A stretch of DNA of 13,776 nucleotides from Candidatus Hermodarchaeota archaeon (GTDB lineage Archaea; Asgardarchaeota; Hermodarchaeia; Hermodarchaeales; Hermodarchaeaceae), in assembly GCA_016840185.1 (NCBI GenBank), contig JAEOSV010000257.1, positions 1 through 13,776 on the forward strand, in the 5' to 3' direction. The position numbers and the translations under genes are program-made. Numbering within the stretch: position 1 is the first letter of the stretch; every line of letters starts with the position of its first letter. Below are positions 6,853 through 13,596 of the stretch, in pieces. The notes under the pieces are model-generated. The model was not told the DNA's origin, did not search any database, and was given only the letters and a program-made list of their open reading frames with translations.

Positions 6853-7620
6853 TCACTCCTTCCCTGCTTTTAGCACAAGAAAGAATGGAACACGCCGTTC
6901 ACGATCAAAAAACGCATCATCGCTAACGGGACGAGGTTCCTCAATGGCAAGTAAACGAAATCCAGTTTGAAGCAAAGAGTTGACGTATGTACTCACGGTA
7001 CGGTGAAAGAAGCTAAATGGTTGGGGGAATTTCTTCCCGTTTCTCGTTTTCCATTGCACCTGAAATTCTTTTTCTGAGAAATAGTCGGTCATAACAAAAT
7101 GTCGTCCTATCCGACGTCGTGATTTTGATTTTTTTTCTCCCAACTCCCAATAGCCAGGTCCATATACGTTGAATGCTGGATGGACGACAGAAAAAATCAG
7201 AAATCCTTTGGGCTGAAGTACTCGATGAAATTCGCGAAGACTTGCTTCAAGGCACTCGAGATTCAAGAGAACAAGGTTGCAAAGGATAACATCAAATTCT
7301 GCATCACTGAAATCCTGTAAATCACAAAGATCGCCAACCTTAAACTCAACTGATACATCGTCTGAATGGCTTTTACTAATCTTGATGATGTTCTCAGAGA
7401 AATCAACGCCCATAACTATGGCTCCCTTCTTTGCATACAATCGTGAAAGGTAGCCCTCCCCACAGCCGGCATCTAGGATTCGACGTCCTTGTACATCGCC
7501 CATTAACGTCTCAATACAGGGGTTGAGTATCGCACGATGATGTGGTGTTCCTGTCTCGTTGATGAGCTTGGCGTAAACCTCGGCATTATCTTGCCATTGG
7601 CTTCGGAATCGGTCGGTCAT
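6853..7620 (-). CDS. Class I SAM-dependent methyltransferase
   Basis: A 255-residue Rossmann-fold methyltransferase of the Methyltransf_11/25 type, using S-adenosylmethionine in the cytoplasm. Counting from the ATG at 7620, motif I is LDAGCGEGYL (49-58), the acidic end of strand 2 is VDFSENI with Asp73 for the ribose hydroxyls, GDLCDL (96-101) lies by the adenine site, and FDVILCNLVLLNL (109-121) is motif IV/post-I. EFHRVLQPKGFLIFSV (130-145) is the typical following strand and helix. The remaining C-terminal region with a basic KKSKSRRRIGR stretch is probably a substrate lid. The substrate could be a small molecule, a lipid quinone or a cofactor; motifs do not decide. An in-frame GTG lies 6 nt upstream at 7626. 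No clear SD precedes either codon, so the start is uncertain. The gene lies 51 nt downstream of the four-helix membrane protein gene on the same strand. Confidence 0.88.
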   Translation of the reverse strand: MTDRFRSQWQDNAEVYAKLINETGTPHHRAILNPCIETLMGDVQGRRILDAGCGEGYLSRLYAKKGAIVMGVDFSENIIKISKSHSDDVSVEFKVGDLCDLQDFSDAEFDVILCNLVLLNLECLEASLREFHRVLQPKGFLIFSVVHPAFNVYGPGYWELGEKKSKSRRRIGRHFVMTDYFSEKEFQVQWKTRNGKKFPQPFSFFHRTVSTYVNSLLQTGFRLLAIEEPRPVSDDAFFDRERRVPFFLVLKAGKE

Positions 7621-7671
7621 ATCCACTGTTGTGGTGAACGGTCTATTAGACTGTGACGACTCTTGTTCGAA

Positions 7672-8286
7672 TCAGGTCTTTGGTGTCTCAGACATTTCAT
7701 CAAAGGAAGCGACGAGGCGAACAGTATATCGATTGATTGCAAGGGTTAGGAGTTGCATTACCAGGGTAATGATAATTATGCCAAGTGCTATGAACACGAT
7801 GAGCAAACCGAGTTCATAGAAGAGGACTCCTGATAATCCCATTGATGTAAGCCAAGATGCTCCCCAGGGTTGGAGAAAATACTTCCATAGTAAGTAGTAG
7901 CCATAAATTCCGGCAACCAACACAAAGAGCGTTGAAATCGCGAACAATGTTAGGGCTGTCTTAGTCGCTGAATCATCAGCATCAACATGTCCCACGCCAC
8001 CACCTACGATGAAATTTCTTACTCTTCGATGAAATCGGAGAAACACTCCAAGGAGCCACACGAACAGGAGAAAAGCAAATCCCCCACCGAGTAAAAGGAT
8101 AAAGATAAAGAAGTCTTCATTTGTCACTAAGATTCCCCAGATTCCAGACAGCATGAGTATGAAGACAAGGGCTGCACCTAATAGAACTAGAAACGAAAGA
8201 AGTTGTAGACCGAAAGTACCGGTGGCTATTCCTCCGAAGACGCGATCCCAGTCAATTGAACGTTTTTCTTCATTGCCTGCAGTCAT
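7672..8286 (-). CDS. Four-helix integral membrane protein, unknown function
   Basis: A 204-residue protein with four strongly hydrophobic segments at about residues 25-52, 59-84, 109-135 and 154-184, counted from the ATG at 8286. A charged N-terminus (NEEKRSIDWDRVFGG) precedes helix 1, a basic loop (RFHRRVRN, 84-91) and an acidic stretch (HVDADDSATK) separate helices 2 and 3, and the C-terminus (SFDEMSETPKT) is polar. I know no family with these features. There are no conserved catalytic-looking polar residues in the helices, so a role in transport or as a membrane scaffold is only possible. The in-frame GTG at 8295 is an alternative start; GTGAT just upstream favours the ATG. It lies upstream of the methyltransferase gene on the same strand and may be co-transcribed with it. 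Confidence 0.8.
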   Translation of the reverse strand: MTAGNEEKRSIDWDRVFGGIATGTFGLQLLSFLVLLGAALVFILMLSGIWGILVTNEDFFIFILLLGGGFAFLLFVWLLGVFLRFHRRVRNFIVGGGVGHVDADDSATKTALTLFAISTLFVLVAGIYGYYLLWKYFLQPWGASWLTSMGLSGVLFYELGLLIVFIALGIIIITLVMQLLTLAINRYTVRLVASFDEMSETPKT

Positions 8287-8549
8287 TAATATCACTTCGG
8301 TGAAACATTACTTCCCTACTAACCTTAGTCTTGTCGAAAAAGCTTTGCTTTTTTTTTGGAAACTATATGAAAATTCGATGTGACGCGCCGATTCTTCCGT
8401 CCTATAACCGTAATCAATGTGCTTCAGGTCAACTTGGGGAGGGGAGAGTATACTGGAACTGTTACCTGTGTATCTGTCCACGCCTTCTTGGCTTTACTTT
8501 TTGCCTTCTTTTCTTGTGTATAACTGTTCGTTAAACCTTATCAGCGGAC
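8287..8549. other. Intergenic stretch between membrane protein and hemerythrin genes
   Basis: This 263 bp region has no gene I can support. It contains the hairpin and T-run at 8337-8357, a purine-rich patch around 8437-8450, and otherwise T-rich sequence on the plus strand. Short open frames here lack SD sequences and do not resemble proteins. Confidence 0.4.
8337..8357. terminator. Hairpin with T-run, possible terminator
   Basis: AAAAAGC (8337-8343) and GCTTTTT (8347-8353) pair around a TTT loop, and the T-run extends to 8357 on the plus strand. Read on the minus strand it gives a hairpin ending in five Ts. No plus-strand gene lies just upstream, so if it works as a terminator it may end the minus-strand hemerythrin transcript about 190 bp after its stop, or insulate the membrane-protein gene. 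Confidence 0.35.
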
Positions 8550-9107
8550 TCAAATTGCTTTCTCAAGGTCTTCAACTATTTGCTGATAACGTTCATGGAC
8601 TTTATTGCCACCAAGGATTTCATCGAAACGTTCGAAATCGGCTTTAATTTTATCTTTCTCTTTTTTACTAAGCACCTTTACTAGAGCAGGAAAAACATCG
8701 TCTTCTTCCATTTTGAAGTGGGGTTGCATGATTTCGAGATACCCGTTTACGGACTTGAGGATTTTATCGCGACCTTCAGGTTTACCTCGATGGTACTCTC
8801 GAATGGCCTTGTGCATTTCGTTCGCTAAATCTAACGCCTCAATGTGTTCTTCAATGAGCACAGCGATGTTCCGGTCAACGTCTTCTGGTAAATCGGTATC
8901 ATGCTCACGCAGTTGATCAAAGAAGATATCTTCTTCTTTGCTGTGATGAATCACGTCAGCGTAACCACGAATGAATTCAACCAGTTTCCAAAAAACGGGA
9001 GCAGGAATTTCTTCTTTATCTCTCAGTTTATCACGAACCTTCTCAATAATGGCAAAAACTCTGTCAACTAATTTATGTTCATCAAGTAGGATGTCGATCG
9101 GGTACAT
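8550..9107 (-). CDS. Hemerythrin (HHE) domain protein
   Basis: A 185-residue four-helix protein of the hemerythrin/HHE cation-binding family, which holds a di-iron centre that binds or senses O2 or related species in the cytoplasm. The ligand pattern is complete: His11 (DEHKLV), HxxxE at His55-Glu59 (HSKEE), His88 (EEHIEA) and HxxxE at His130-Glu134 (HFKME). A charged Lys/Glu-rich C-terminal helix (about 147-185) follows the domain. There is no membrane segment. The frame is open upstream to 9215, but GGAGGT at 9116-9121 lies exactly 8 nt before the ATG at 9107, which makes this the clear start. It diverges from the EamA transporter gene. Oxygen storage, sensing and iron or NO chemistry are all seen in the family; the sequence does not choose between them. 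Confidence 0.9.
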   Translation of the reverse strand: MYPIDILLDEHKLVDRVFAIIEKVRDKLRDKEEIPAPVFWKLVEFIRGYADVIHHSKEEDIFFDQLREHDTDLPEDVDRNIAVLIEEHIEALDLANEMHKAIREYHRGKPEGRDKILKSVNGYLEIMQPHFKMEEDDVFPALVKVLSKKEKDKIKADFERFDEILGGNKVHERYQQIVEDLEKAI

Positions 9108-9115
9108 GGGGTAAG

Positions 9116-9121
9116 ACCTCC
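9116..9121 (-). promoter_or_regulatory. SD that sets the hemerythrin start
   Basis: On the minus strand GGAGGT ends 8 nt before the ATG at 9107. It excludes the longer in-frame reading that begins at 9215. Confidence 0.7.
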
Positions 9122-9249
9122 ACGTCCAAAGTGTACCCCCCTTGTTAACATCCTCTTCAAAAAACTTCCCTCTCTGCAACGTTTTTAGACTTAAACCACT
9201 TATCGGAACTCCCACCTCCTACTATTAGCTTGGTAATTGGCGAATTATT

Positions 9250-10176
9250 ATGGTAGTCCCCCCCGAACTCTTTCTTATTGGCGTCTTCATGGGTCTCCTG
9301 GGTGCTGCACTCTTCGGTGTTTCCAATGTTGTTTACAAATCACAAAGTGCGGAAATCCGCCCAATCGGGATAAATGCCTTCAAGATGTGGATTGCGCTTC
9401 CCGTCATCGCCATAGTCGTTCTATTATTACTAATTCCAACCGGGTTCAACGTCCCCCTCGCATCCTTGCCTTTATTGACAGCATCCATAATTCTAGGTGC
9501 GGGACTCGGTGACCTCTTCTATTTAACGAGTCAATCACGCATTGGAGTATCCCGGGCGTTTCCAATAGCGATGACATTTCCCATCATCACATATTTCTTT
9601 TCAATCTTCATCCTCCACGAAGCCCTCCTAATCACTCGTTTCGTTGGAGTTATTCTTGCTATTATCGGCATCAGCCTTATCACTCGAGAACAAGCTCAAC
9701 AAGAATCTGAAGAATCGCATGAAAATGAAAAACCAGTACGGGTTGGGTGGGATAAAATTGGTATTGCCCTTGCTCTTATAGCTGCCTTGAGTTGGGCATC
9801 CGCAACAGTGATTCTTCAACTCGGTTTAGTAGGTGCTGACCCTATTGACGCCAACCTCGTTCGAATTATAATCGGATCGCTATTCCTTCTCCCTATTTTC
9901 CTTTTTGCTCGAAAACGTGGCATGCCAATGCCGACCAAACGTGCAACCAAACTCGTGCTAATTGCAGCCTTCTTTGGTATGGGAATCGGATCGATATTGT
10001 ATGTTAATGCGGTGTTCTTTACTGGAGCAGCTGTTACCTCGGTGATTGCCGCAACAGCACCACTCTTCGCTCTTCCATTCACCGTGTTCTTTCTAAAAGA
10101 AAAAGTTACACCACTCATTTTGTTGGGAACTATTCTCGCCATTAGTGGTGTGTGGCTTGTTGTACTAGGGTTTTAG
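9250..10176 (+). CDS. EamA-family (DMT) transporter
   Basis: A 308-residue polytopic membrane protein of the drug/metabolite transporter superfamily with two EamA repeats, each of about five helices (about 8-145 and 170-306), joined by a hydrophilic acidic loop (REQAQQESEESHENEKP, 146-162). Repeat 1 contains GAALFGVSNVVYK and SRAFPIAMTFPIITYFFS, and ends in LHEALLITRFVGVILAIIGI; repeat 2 ends in FLKEKVTPLILLGTILAISG. These Glu-containing helix ends are typical of EamA. Members export or exchange amino acids, metabolites or drugs; the substrate is unknown. The ATG lacks a strong SD, and TACTATTA at 9220-9227 is a weak TATA candidate at a distance that would give an almost leaderless mRNA. An ATG at residue 14 is a less likely start, since it would cut helix 1. 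Confidence 0.9.
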   Translation: MVVPPELFLIGVFMGLLGAALFGVSNVVYKSQSAEIRPIGINAFKMWIALPVIAIVVLLLLIPTGFNVPLASLPLLTASIILGAGLGDLFYLTSQSRIGVSRAFPIAMTFPIITYFFSIFILHEALLITRFVGVILAIIGISLITREQAQQESEESHENEKPVRVGWDKIGIALALIAALSWASATVILQLGLVGADPIDANLVRIIIGSLFLLPIFLFARKRGMPMPTKRATKLVLIAAFFGMGIGSILYVNAVFFTGAAVTSVIAATAPLFALPFTVFFLKEKVTPLILLGTILAISGVWLVVLGF

Positions 10177-10192
10177 AAAAAAAAGAGAAAAA
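10174..10192 (-). terminator. T-rich tract, possible terminator for the ferritin transcript
   Basis: On the minus strand this reads as a run of Ts interrupted by two Cs and one A, about 76 nt after the ferritin stop. Archaeal RNA polymerase can terminate at such oligo-T tracts. It overlaps the stop of the convergent EamA gene. Confidence 0.35.
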
Positions 10193-10199
10193 GCAGTTA

Positions 10200-10216
10200 G
10201 GTGGCAATTTGTCACC
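10200..10216. other. Hairpin between convergent genes
   Basis: GGTGGCA and TGTCACC pair (7 bp with one G-T pair) around a 3 nt loop, 24 bp after the EamA stop and 52 bp from the ferritin stop. It could help stop converging transcription; no T-run follows on the plus strand. Confidence 0.3.
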
Positions 10217-10267
10217 CTCCTGCAAAGTAGGAATGATTCCCTACTAATGATTGTGAGTTCCAGTAGT

Positions 10268-10762
10268 CTACTTTTCACGTGAATGGAGTTTACCATCGAG
10301 CATGAATAAAGCGCCCTTGTTATCTCCGATTTGTTTCAGCAAATCTGCGATTCGTGAAGTTTGTTCTTCTTCTTCCACCTGTTCATCATAGAACCAGTTG
10401 AGCATTGGAATGGCAGATTTATCGCCGAGTTTTTCAGCGAGCTTACCAATTTTGAAGATGCGCTCAGTTACGATTTTTTCATGTTCATATGCGTTTTTCC
10501 AGGCAGCTAATGGGGAATCCCATTCGGGTGCGGGGGCTTTAATCTCATTTAAAATTACGCGGCCTCCGCGATCAGTTATGTGAGTCCAGAATCGCATGGC
10601 GTGTTGATATTCTTCACCAGCTTGGATTTTCATCCAGTGGGCCATGCCGTTAAGATTCATGGATTCGAAGTAGGCTGCCATGGAAAGGTAGATGTAACCA
10701 GAATAAAGTTCAAAGTTGAGTTGATCGTTAATTGCGTCTTGAAGTTCTTTACTAATTTCCAT
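10268..10762 (-). CDS. ftn: Ferritin (FtnA-type iron storage protein)
   Basis: A 164-residue non-haem ferritin, expected to form a 24-subunit cage that oxidises Fe(II) and stores it as a ferric mineral in the cytoplasm. The ferroxidase ligands of the bacterial/archaeal FtnA group are all visible: Glu18 (NFELYS), Glu51 and His54 (GEEYQHA), Glu95 (YEHEK), Gln128 and Glu131 (DEQVEEEE). The AHWMKIQAGEEYQHA helix (41-55) and NWFYDEQVEEE (122-132) match this family closely, and there is no haem-ligand Met as in bacterioferritin at the expected place. Length is normal. The ATG is preceded by GGAAGTGAT (10768-10776) with a 5 nt gap. A TATA box at 10811-10820 and a perfect inverted repeat at 10832-10846 lie upstream, suggesting metal-dependent control. 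Confidence 0.95.
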   Translation of the reverse strand: MEISKELQDAINDQLNFELYSGYIYLSMAAYFESMNLNGMAHWMKIQAGEEYQHAMRFWTHITDRGGRVILNEIKAPAPEWDSPLAAWKNAYEHEKIVTERIFKIGKLAEKLGDKSAIPMLNWFYDEQVEEEEQTSRIADLLKQIGDNKGALFMLDGKLHSREK

Positions 10763-10810
10763 GCGTTATCACTTCCGCAGGTGTAAACTGTTGAAGCGTT
10801 GATTTTTCCT

Positions 10811-10820
10811 CTTTATATTT
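10811..10820 (-). promoter_or_regulatory. TATA element of the ferritin gene
   Basis: On the minus strand this reads AAATATAAAG. Transcription would start near 10790, giving a leader of about 28 nt that carries the ferritin SD. It is the clearest TATA box in the window. Confidence 0.6.
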
Positions 10821-10831
10821 GTAGTGAACTT

Positions 10832-10846
10832 CTTAACATAGTTAAG
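10832..10846. promoter_or_regulatory. Perfect 6-3-6 inverted repeat, candidate ferritin operator
   Basis: CTTAAC-ATA-GTTAAG is a perfect dyad placed 11 bp upstream of the ferritin TATA box, where the BRE and an upstream regulator would bind. Its TTAAC/GTTAA arms are loosely like sites of DtxR/IdeR-type metalloregulators, but this is only a resemblance. It could act on the divergent nicotinamidase gene as well, though it is farther from that start. Confidence 0.4.
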
Positions 10847-10885
10847 GGATCTTGGTTTCAGGAACTTTTCGGCACTTCAATAATC

Positions 10886-10891
10886 TTTTAA
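10886..10891 (+). promoter_or_regulatory. Putative TATA element of the nicotinamidase gene
   Basis: TTTTAA about 33 bp before the ATG at 10922 would give a leader of some 8-10 nt or a leaderless transcript. This fits the lack of an SD before this gene. Confidence 0.35.
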
Positions 10892-10921
10892 CCAAACGCT
10901 ATCTTTACACTGTTGAGTACA

Positions 10922-11461
10922 ATGAAGGCTCTAATCGTTGTCGATATGCTCAATGACTTTGTAACCGGATCCTTGAAATGCGAACGCGCTCAACGAATCG
11001 TTCCAAACATCCGAAAACTCATTGATGCGTTCCACAAACAAAAACTACCTGTAATATTTGCAAACGACAGTCATCTTGATACAGACTTTGAAATGGAGAA
11101 ATGGGGTGCCCACGCCATTGAAGGTACCGAAGGTGCAGAGGTCATTCCTGAATTAGCTCCCACAGACGATGACATCATCGTAGGAAAGCACGTGTACAGT
11201 AGCTTTTTCGAAACACCGCTCGATTCCATCCTACGGAGTCGTAAAGTAAAAGCCGTCATTCTCACTGGATTACATACTCACCTTTGTGTTCGTCATACTG
11301 CGGCTGATGCCTTTTTCCGAGGATACAAAATTCTTATTCCCGAAAATGGAGTTGATTCTTTCACCGTCGAGGACCATGAATCAGGCCTTGCATATCTAAA
11401 GGAATACTATGGTGCAACCATCACCGATGCTGCAAAAATCATTAAAGACATAGAGAAGTAA
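10922..11461 (+). CDS. pncA: Nicotinamidase (isochorismatase-fold)
   Basis: A 179-residue cysteine hydrolase that deamidates nicotinamide to nicotinate, the first step of NAD salvage. Counting from the ATG at 10922, the catalytic triad is Asp8 (VVDMLNDF), Lys89 (GKHVYSSF) and Cys122 (GLHTHLCVRHTAADAFFRG). The metal-site residues expected of true nicotinamidases, Asp49, His51 (NDSHLD) and His64 (GAHAIEGTEG), are present. This separates it from isochorismatases and other family members that lack the metal site. Length is usual for archaeal enzymes. An in-frame TTG at 10913 could add three residues; no SD is seen for either, which fits a leaderless mRNA. The next gene, convergent with a 23 bp gap, is nicotinate phosphoribosyltransferase, which uses the product; this strongly supports the assignment. 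Confidence 0.92.
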   Translation: MKALIVVDMLNDFVTGSLKCERAQRIVPNIRKLIDAFHKQKLPVIFANDSHLDTDFEMEKWGAHAIEGTEGAEVIPELAPTDDDIIVGKHVYSSFFETPLDSILRSRKVKAVILTGLHTHLCVRHTAADAFFRGYKILIPENGVDSFTVEDHESGLAYLKEYYGATITDAAKIIKDIEK

Positions 11462-11484
11462 GCCCCTGAATTATTTGTGAAAGC

Positions 11485-12873
11485 CTATTTTGAAACTTCT
11501 TCAAGTTGTGGGCTCAGCTTGACAGGAAAGATTGGTGCCTCACTCAACAGCCGATACGATTTGGGTACTCGCGCGATTTGTTCTTTGCAATAGACTCGAC
11601 TCTCGTCAAGCGATGGAAAAGTGTATGTAAGAACTCCCTTCTGGATAATTGGAATAAGTAGAGGTTCAGAATCTGGGACGTCTTCTTCCCACCGAGAAAT
11701 CGTATCACGGTGAAACATTTTGTTTTCATCGAGTTGACGGTGCACCTGTTTTCGATACGGTAACAAAACCTTCTCTGCACTGAGTTTGGTTTTAGGAATT
11801 GGGTGGCCGTCTTTGCCAATTCGTTCAACGAGTTTGAATACACCTGGAAGAGCGGATGGTCCTCCCTCTCGTGTAATGGAGTTATAGTTTGCTCCTGTAG
11901 CTAACCTTGTACCCACGCCGAATCCGTCTATTGGTGCTTCGGAACGAACTAGTTCTTCAATGCGATATTCGTCGAGATCACTACTGACGAAGATTTTCGT
12001 TTTATTGAAGCCTGATTCATCAAGTAGTTTTCGAGCTTCAATACTAAGGCTAGCTAAGTCCCCACTATCTAAACGAATACCCATGAGACGATAGCCTTGT
12101 TCGTGCAACTCTTTACCCACAGTAATCGCATTTCGAACACCTTCTAACGTGTCATAGGTATCAACGAGCAGTATGGTGTTGTGGGGAAAGGACGCCGAAT
12201 ATTCACGAAAGGCTTGAAGCTCGTTTGGTCGGTTTTGAATAAAGGCGTGAGGCATGGTGCCAATATATGGGATATCCCACATCTTTCCTGCTAAAACCAG
12301 AGAGGTTCCTGTTGCACCAGCAATATAAGCAGCTCGGGCAGCAAGTAAGGCGGCATCTCTTCCATGGGCTCGTCGAGCACCAAAATCGACGATAGTTCGT
12401 TCTCCTGCGGCATCCACCATTCGTGCTGTTTTCGTTGCTACCAATGACTGAAAGTTCATCATATTCAGTAGATACGTTTCCAGCAACTGCACCTCAATGG
12501 TTGGGCCTGTCACGTTGATAATTGGCTCATTGGGGAAAACCACGGAGCCTTCGGGTACTGCATAAATATCGCCACTGAATTTGAAGTTCATGAGAAAATC
12601 TAAGAATCCATTTCGAAAGTCGGGTCCCGAGGTGGCTTCGAGCCACCCTAAATCCTTCTCTTCAAAGCACAGTTTTGTGATAAAGGCAATTACTTGTTCT
12701 AACCCGGTTGCAACTAGATAGCTTCCGAAAGGTACGGATCGAACGAAATACTCCTGAGTGACCACCGCGTCGTTTCCATGGTCAAAATCTGCCTTTGTAC
12801 TTGTCAGCTCATAATAATCCAAGAAGAGGGCTAGTTCGTTCGGTGAAATGAGTCCCAGTTTTAGTGGTGGCAA
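11485..12873 (-). CDS. pncB: Nicotinate phosphoribosyltransferase
   Basis: A 462-residue enzyme that joins nicotinate to PRPP, with ATP hydrolysis, to make nicotinate mononucleotide for NAD synthesis. Counting from the TTG at 12873, features are KADFDHGND near the N-terminus (27-35), ARRAHGRDAA (166-175), GTMPHAF (205-211) with the catalytic His209 that is phosphorylated in this family, DTYDTLEGVRNAI (238-250), RLDSGDL (267-273) and GFGVGTRLATGA (317-328) for phosphoribosyl binding. GGAGGT at 12881-12886 lies 7 nt before this TTG; the earlier in-frame TTG at 12888 lies in the SD itself, and the next in-frame ATG is far inside the protein. A TATA element is found at 12915-12921. Tandem hairpins lie just beyond it. 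It is convergent with its pathway partner nicotinamidase. Confidence 0.95.
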   Translation of the reverse strand: MPPLKLGLISPNELALFLDYYELTSTKADFDHGNDAVVTQEYFVRSVPFGSYLVATGLEQVIAFITKLCFEEKDLGWLEATSGPDFRNGFLDFLMNFKFSGDIYAVPEGSVVFPNEPIINVTGPTIEVQLLETYLLNMMNFQSLVATKTARMVDAAGERTIVDFGARRAHGRDAALLAARAAYIAGATGTSLVLAGKMWDIPYIGTMPHAFIQNRPNELQAFREYSASFPHNTILLVDTYDTLEGVRNAITVGKELHEQGYRLMGIRLDSGDLASLSIEARKLLDESGFNKTKIFVSSDLDEYRIEELVRSEAPIDGFGVGTRLATGANYNSITREGGPSALPGVFKLVERIGKDGHPIPKTKLSAEKVLLPYRKQVHRQLDENKMFHRDTISRWEEDVPDSEPLLIPIIQKGVLTYTFPSLDESRVYCKEQIARVPKSYRLLSEAPIFPVKLSPQLEEVSK

Positions 12874-12880
12874 ACCAATG

Positions 12881-12886
12881 ACCTCC
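12881..12886 (-). promoter_or_regulatory. SD that sets a TTG start for pncB
   Basis: On the minus strand GGAGGT ends 7 nt before the TTG at 12873. There is no nearby in-frame ATG or GTG, so a TTG start is the best reading. Confidence 0.65.
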
Positions 12887-12914
12887 AAATTCCTTCTAAA
12901 AGCAGGATTGGACT

Positions 12915-12921
12915 ACTTAAA
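12915..12921 (-). promoter_or_regulatory. TATA element of pncB
   Basis: On the minus strand this reads CTTTAAG-like (TTTAAGT), preceded by an A/G-rich stretch suitable for a BRE. Transcription would start near 12893, with a leader of about 20 nt that carries the SD. Confidence 0.45.
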
Positions 12922-12934
12922 GGCTTTAGGCTTA

Positions 12935-12961
12935 CCCCGTCGGGGCGACGTTATCGACGTC
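12935..12961. promoter_or_regulatory. Two adjacent hairpins / CGACGT repeats upstream of pncB
   Basis: CCCC-GTC-GGGG (12935-12945) is followed at once by GACGT-TATCG-ACGTC (12947-12961). The second also holds a direct repeat CGACGT-TAT-CGACGT (12946-12960). The pair lies just upstream of the pncB TATA box and about 75 bp before the peroxiredoxin TATA, in a G+C-rich island in otherwise A+T-rich intergenic DNA. As it precedes the expected transcription start, it is more likely a protein-binding site than an RNA leader structure. Confidence 0.35.
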
Positions 12962-13034
12962 AACTCCTCGAAAAGCAAGCAACTCAATCTGAATAACTTC
13001 TGGACCGTTTGATTTCAGGTAAGAATATGCAAAG

Positions 13035-13042
13035 GCTTATTT
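13035..13042 (+). promoter_or_regulatory. Putative TATA element of the peroxiredoxin gene
   Basis: GCTTATTT preceded by AAAG (BRE-like) lies about 44 bp before the GTG at 13082. Transcription would start near 13063, just before the AGGAGG at 13068. Confidence 0.45.
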
Positions 13043-13067
13043 CCAGACATACTCCCTATGGGTGACT

Positions 13068-13073
13068 AGGAGG
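13068..13073 (+). promoter_or_regulatory. SD that sets a GTG start for the peroxiredoxin
   Basis: AGGAGG ends 8 nt before the GTG at 13082. This is a perfect SD, and it places the start at GTG. Confidence 0.7.
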
Positions 13074-13081
13074 AATTCGCT

Positions 13082-13579
13082 GTGTCTTCACGATTGCAAA
13101 TTGGGCAGTCCGCCCCGCCAATCAAACTCTATGATGCCGACCTCAAAAGACGTACCCTCAAAGAATTCAAAGGGCAAACAGTTGTACTCGCCTTCTTTCC
13201 CGGTGCCTTCACTGCAGTCTGCACCAAAGAACTGTGCCATTTCCGGGATGCCCTCGCCAACTTTGAATCCGTCAATGCACAAGTCCTTGCCATCAGCGTA
13301 AATGATCCATTTACCAACAAGGCTTTTGCTGAGCAAAATCGATTAACCTTTCCCATTCTAAGTGACTATAACCGTGTCACCATCCGTGCCTATGACGTAG
13401 TGCAAGACGGCTTAGGTAAACTCAAAGATTACACCGCAGCTAAACGAGCCGTATTTGTCGTTAGCCCTGAAGGATTTATCCGATGGAAATGGGTCACAGA
13501 CAATCCCGCCATTGAACCGCCCTACGGCGAAATACAACATGCCGTGGATGATATCGGACGGACCCAAACAACAGACTAA
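13082..13579 (+). CDS. Peroxiredoxin (AhpC/TSA, Bcp/AhpE-like)
   Basis: A 165-residue thiol peroxidase that reduces hydrogen peroxide and organic peroxides in the cytoplasm. The active-site loop reads PGAFTAVCTKELCHFRD: Pro40, Thr44 and the peroxidatic Cys47 fit the PxxxTxxC signature, and Arg122 (AKRAVFVV) is in place for the third catalytic residue. Cys52, five residues after Cys47, is where some Bcp/PrxQ-type enzymes have their resolving cysteine, so an intramolecular disulfide is plausible. The C-terminal part (FIRWKWVTDNPAIEPPYGEI) is of the AhpE/Bcp-like short form without the long C-terminal arm of AhpC. The GTG start is fixed by AGGAGG 8 nt upstream. It diverges from pncB and is convergent with the probable Fe-S protein gene, with a 17 bp gap. 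Confidence 0.93.
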   Translation: MSSRLQIGQSAPPIKLYDADLKRRTLKEFKGQTVVLAFFPGAFTAVCTKELCHFRDALANFESVNAQVLAISVNDPFTNKAFAEQNRLTFPILSDYNRVTIRAYDVVQDGLGKLKDYTAAKRAVFVVSPEGFIRWKWVTDNPAIEPPYGEIQHAVDDIGRTQTTD

Positions 13580-13596
13580 GAACTTTCTTCGGCTTT

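Noticed and set aside
9108..9215. N-terminal extension of the hemerythrin protein to a GTG at 9215, with an AGGAGGTG overlapping that codon
   Set aside because: That SD overlaps the codon rather than preceding it, and a perfect GGAGGT lies 8 nt before the ATG at 9107, where the hemerythrin fold begins.
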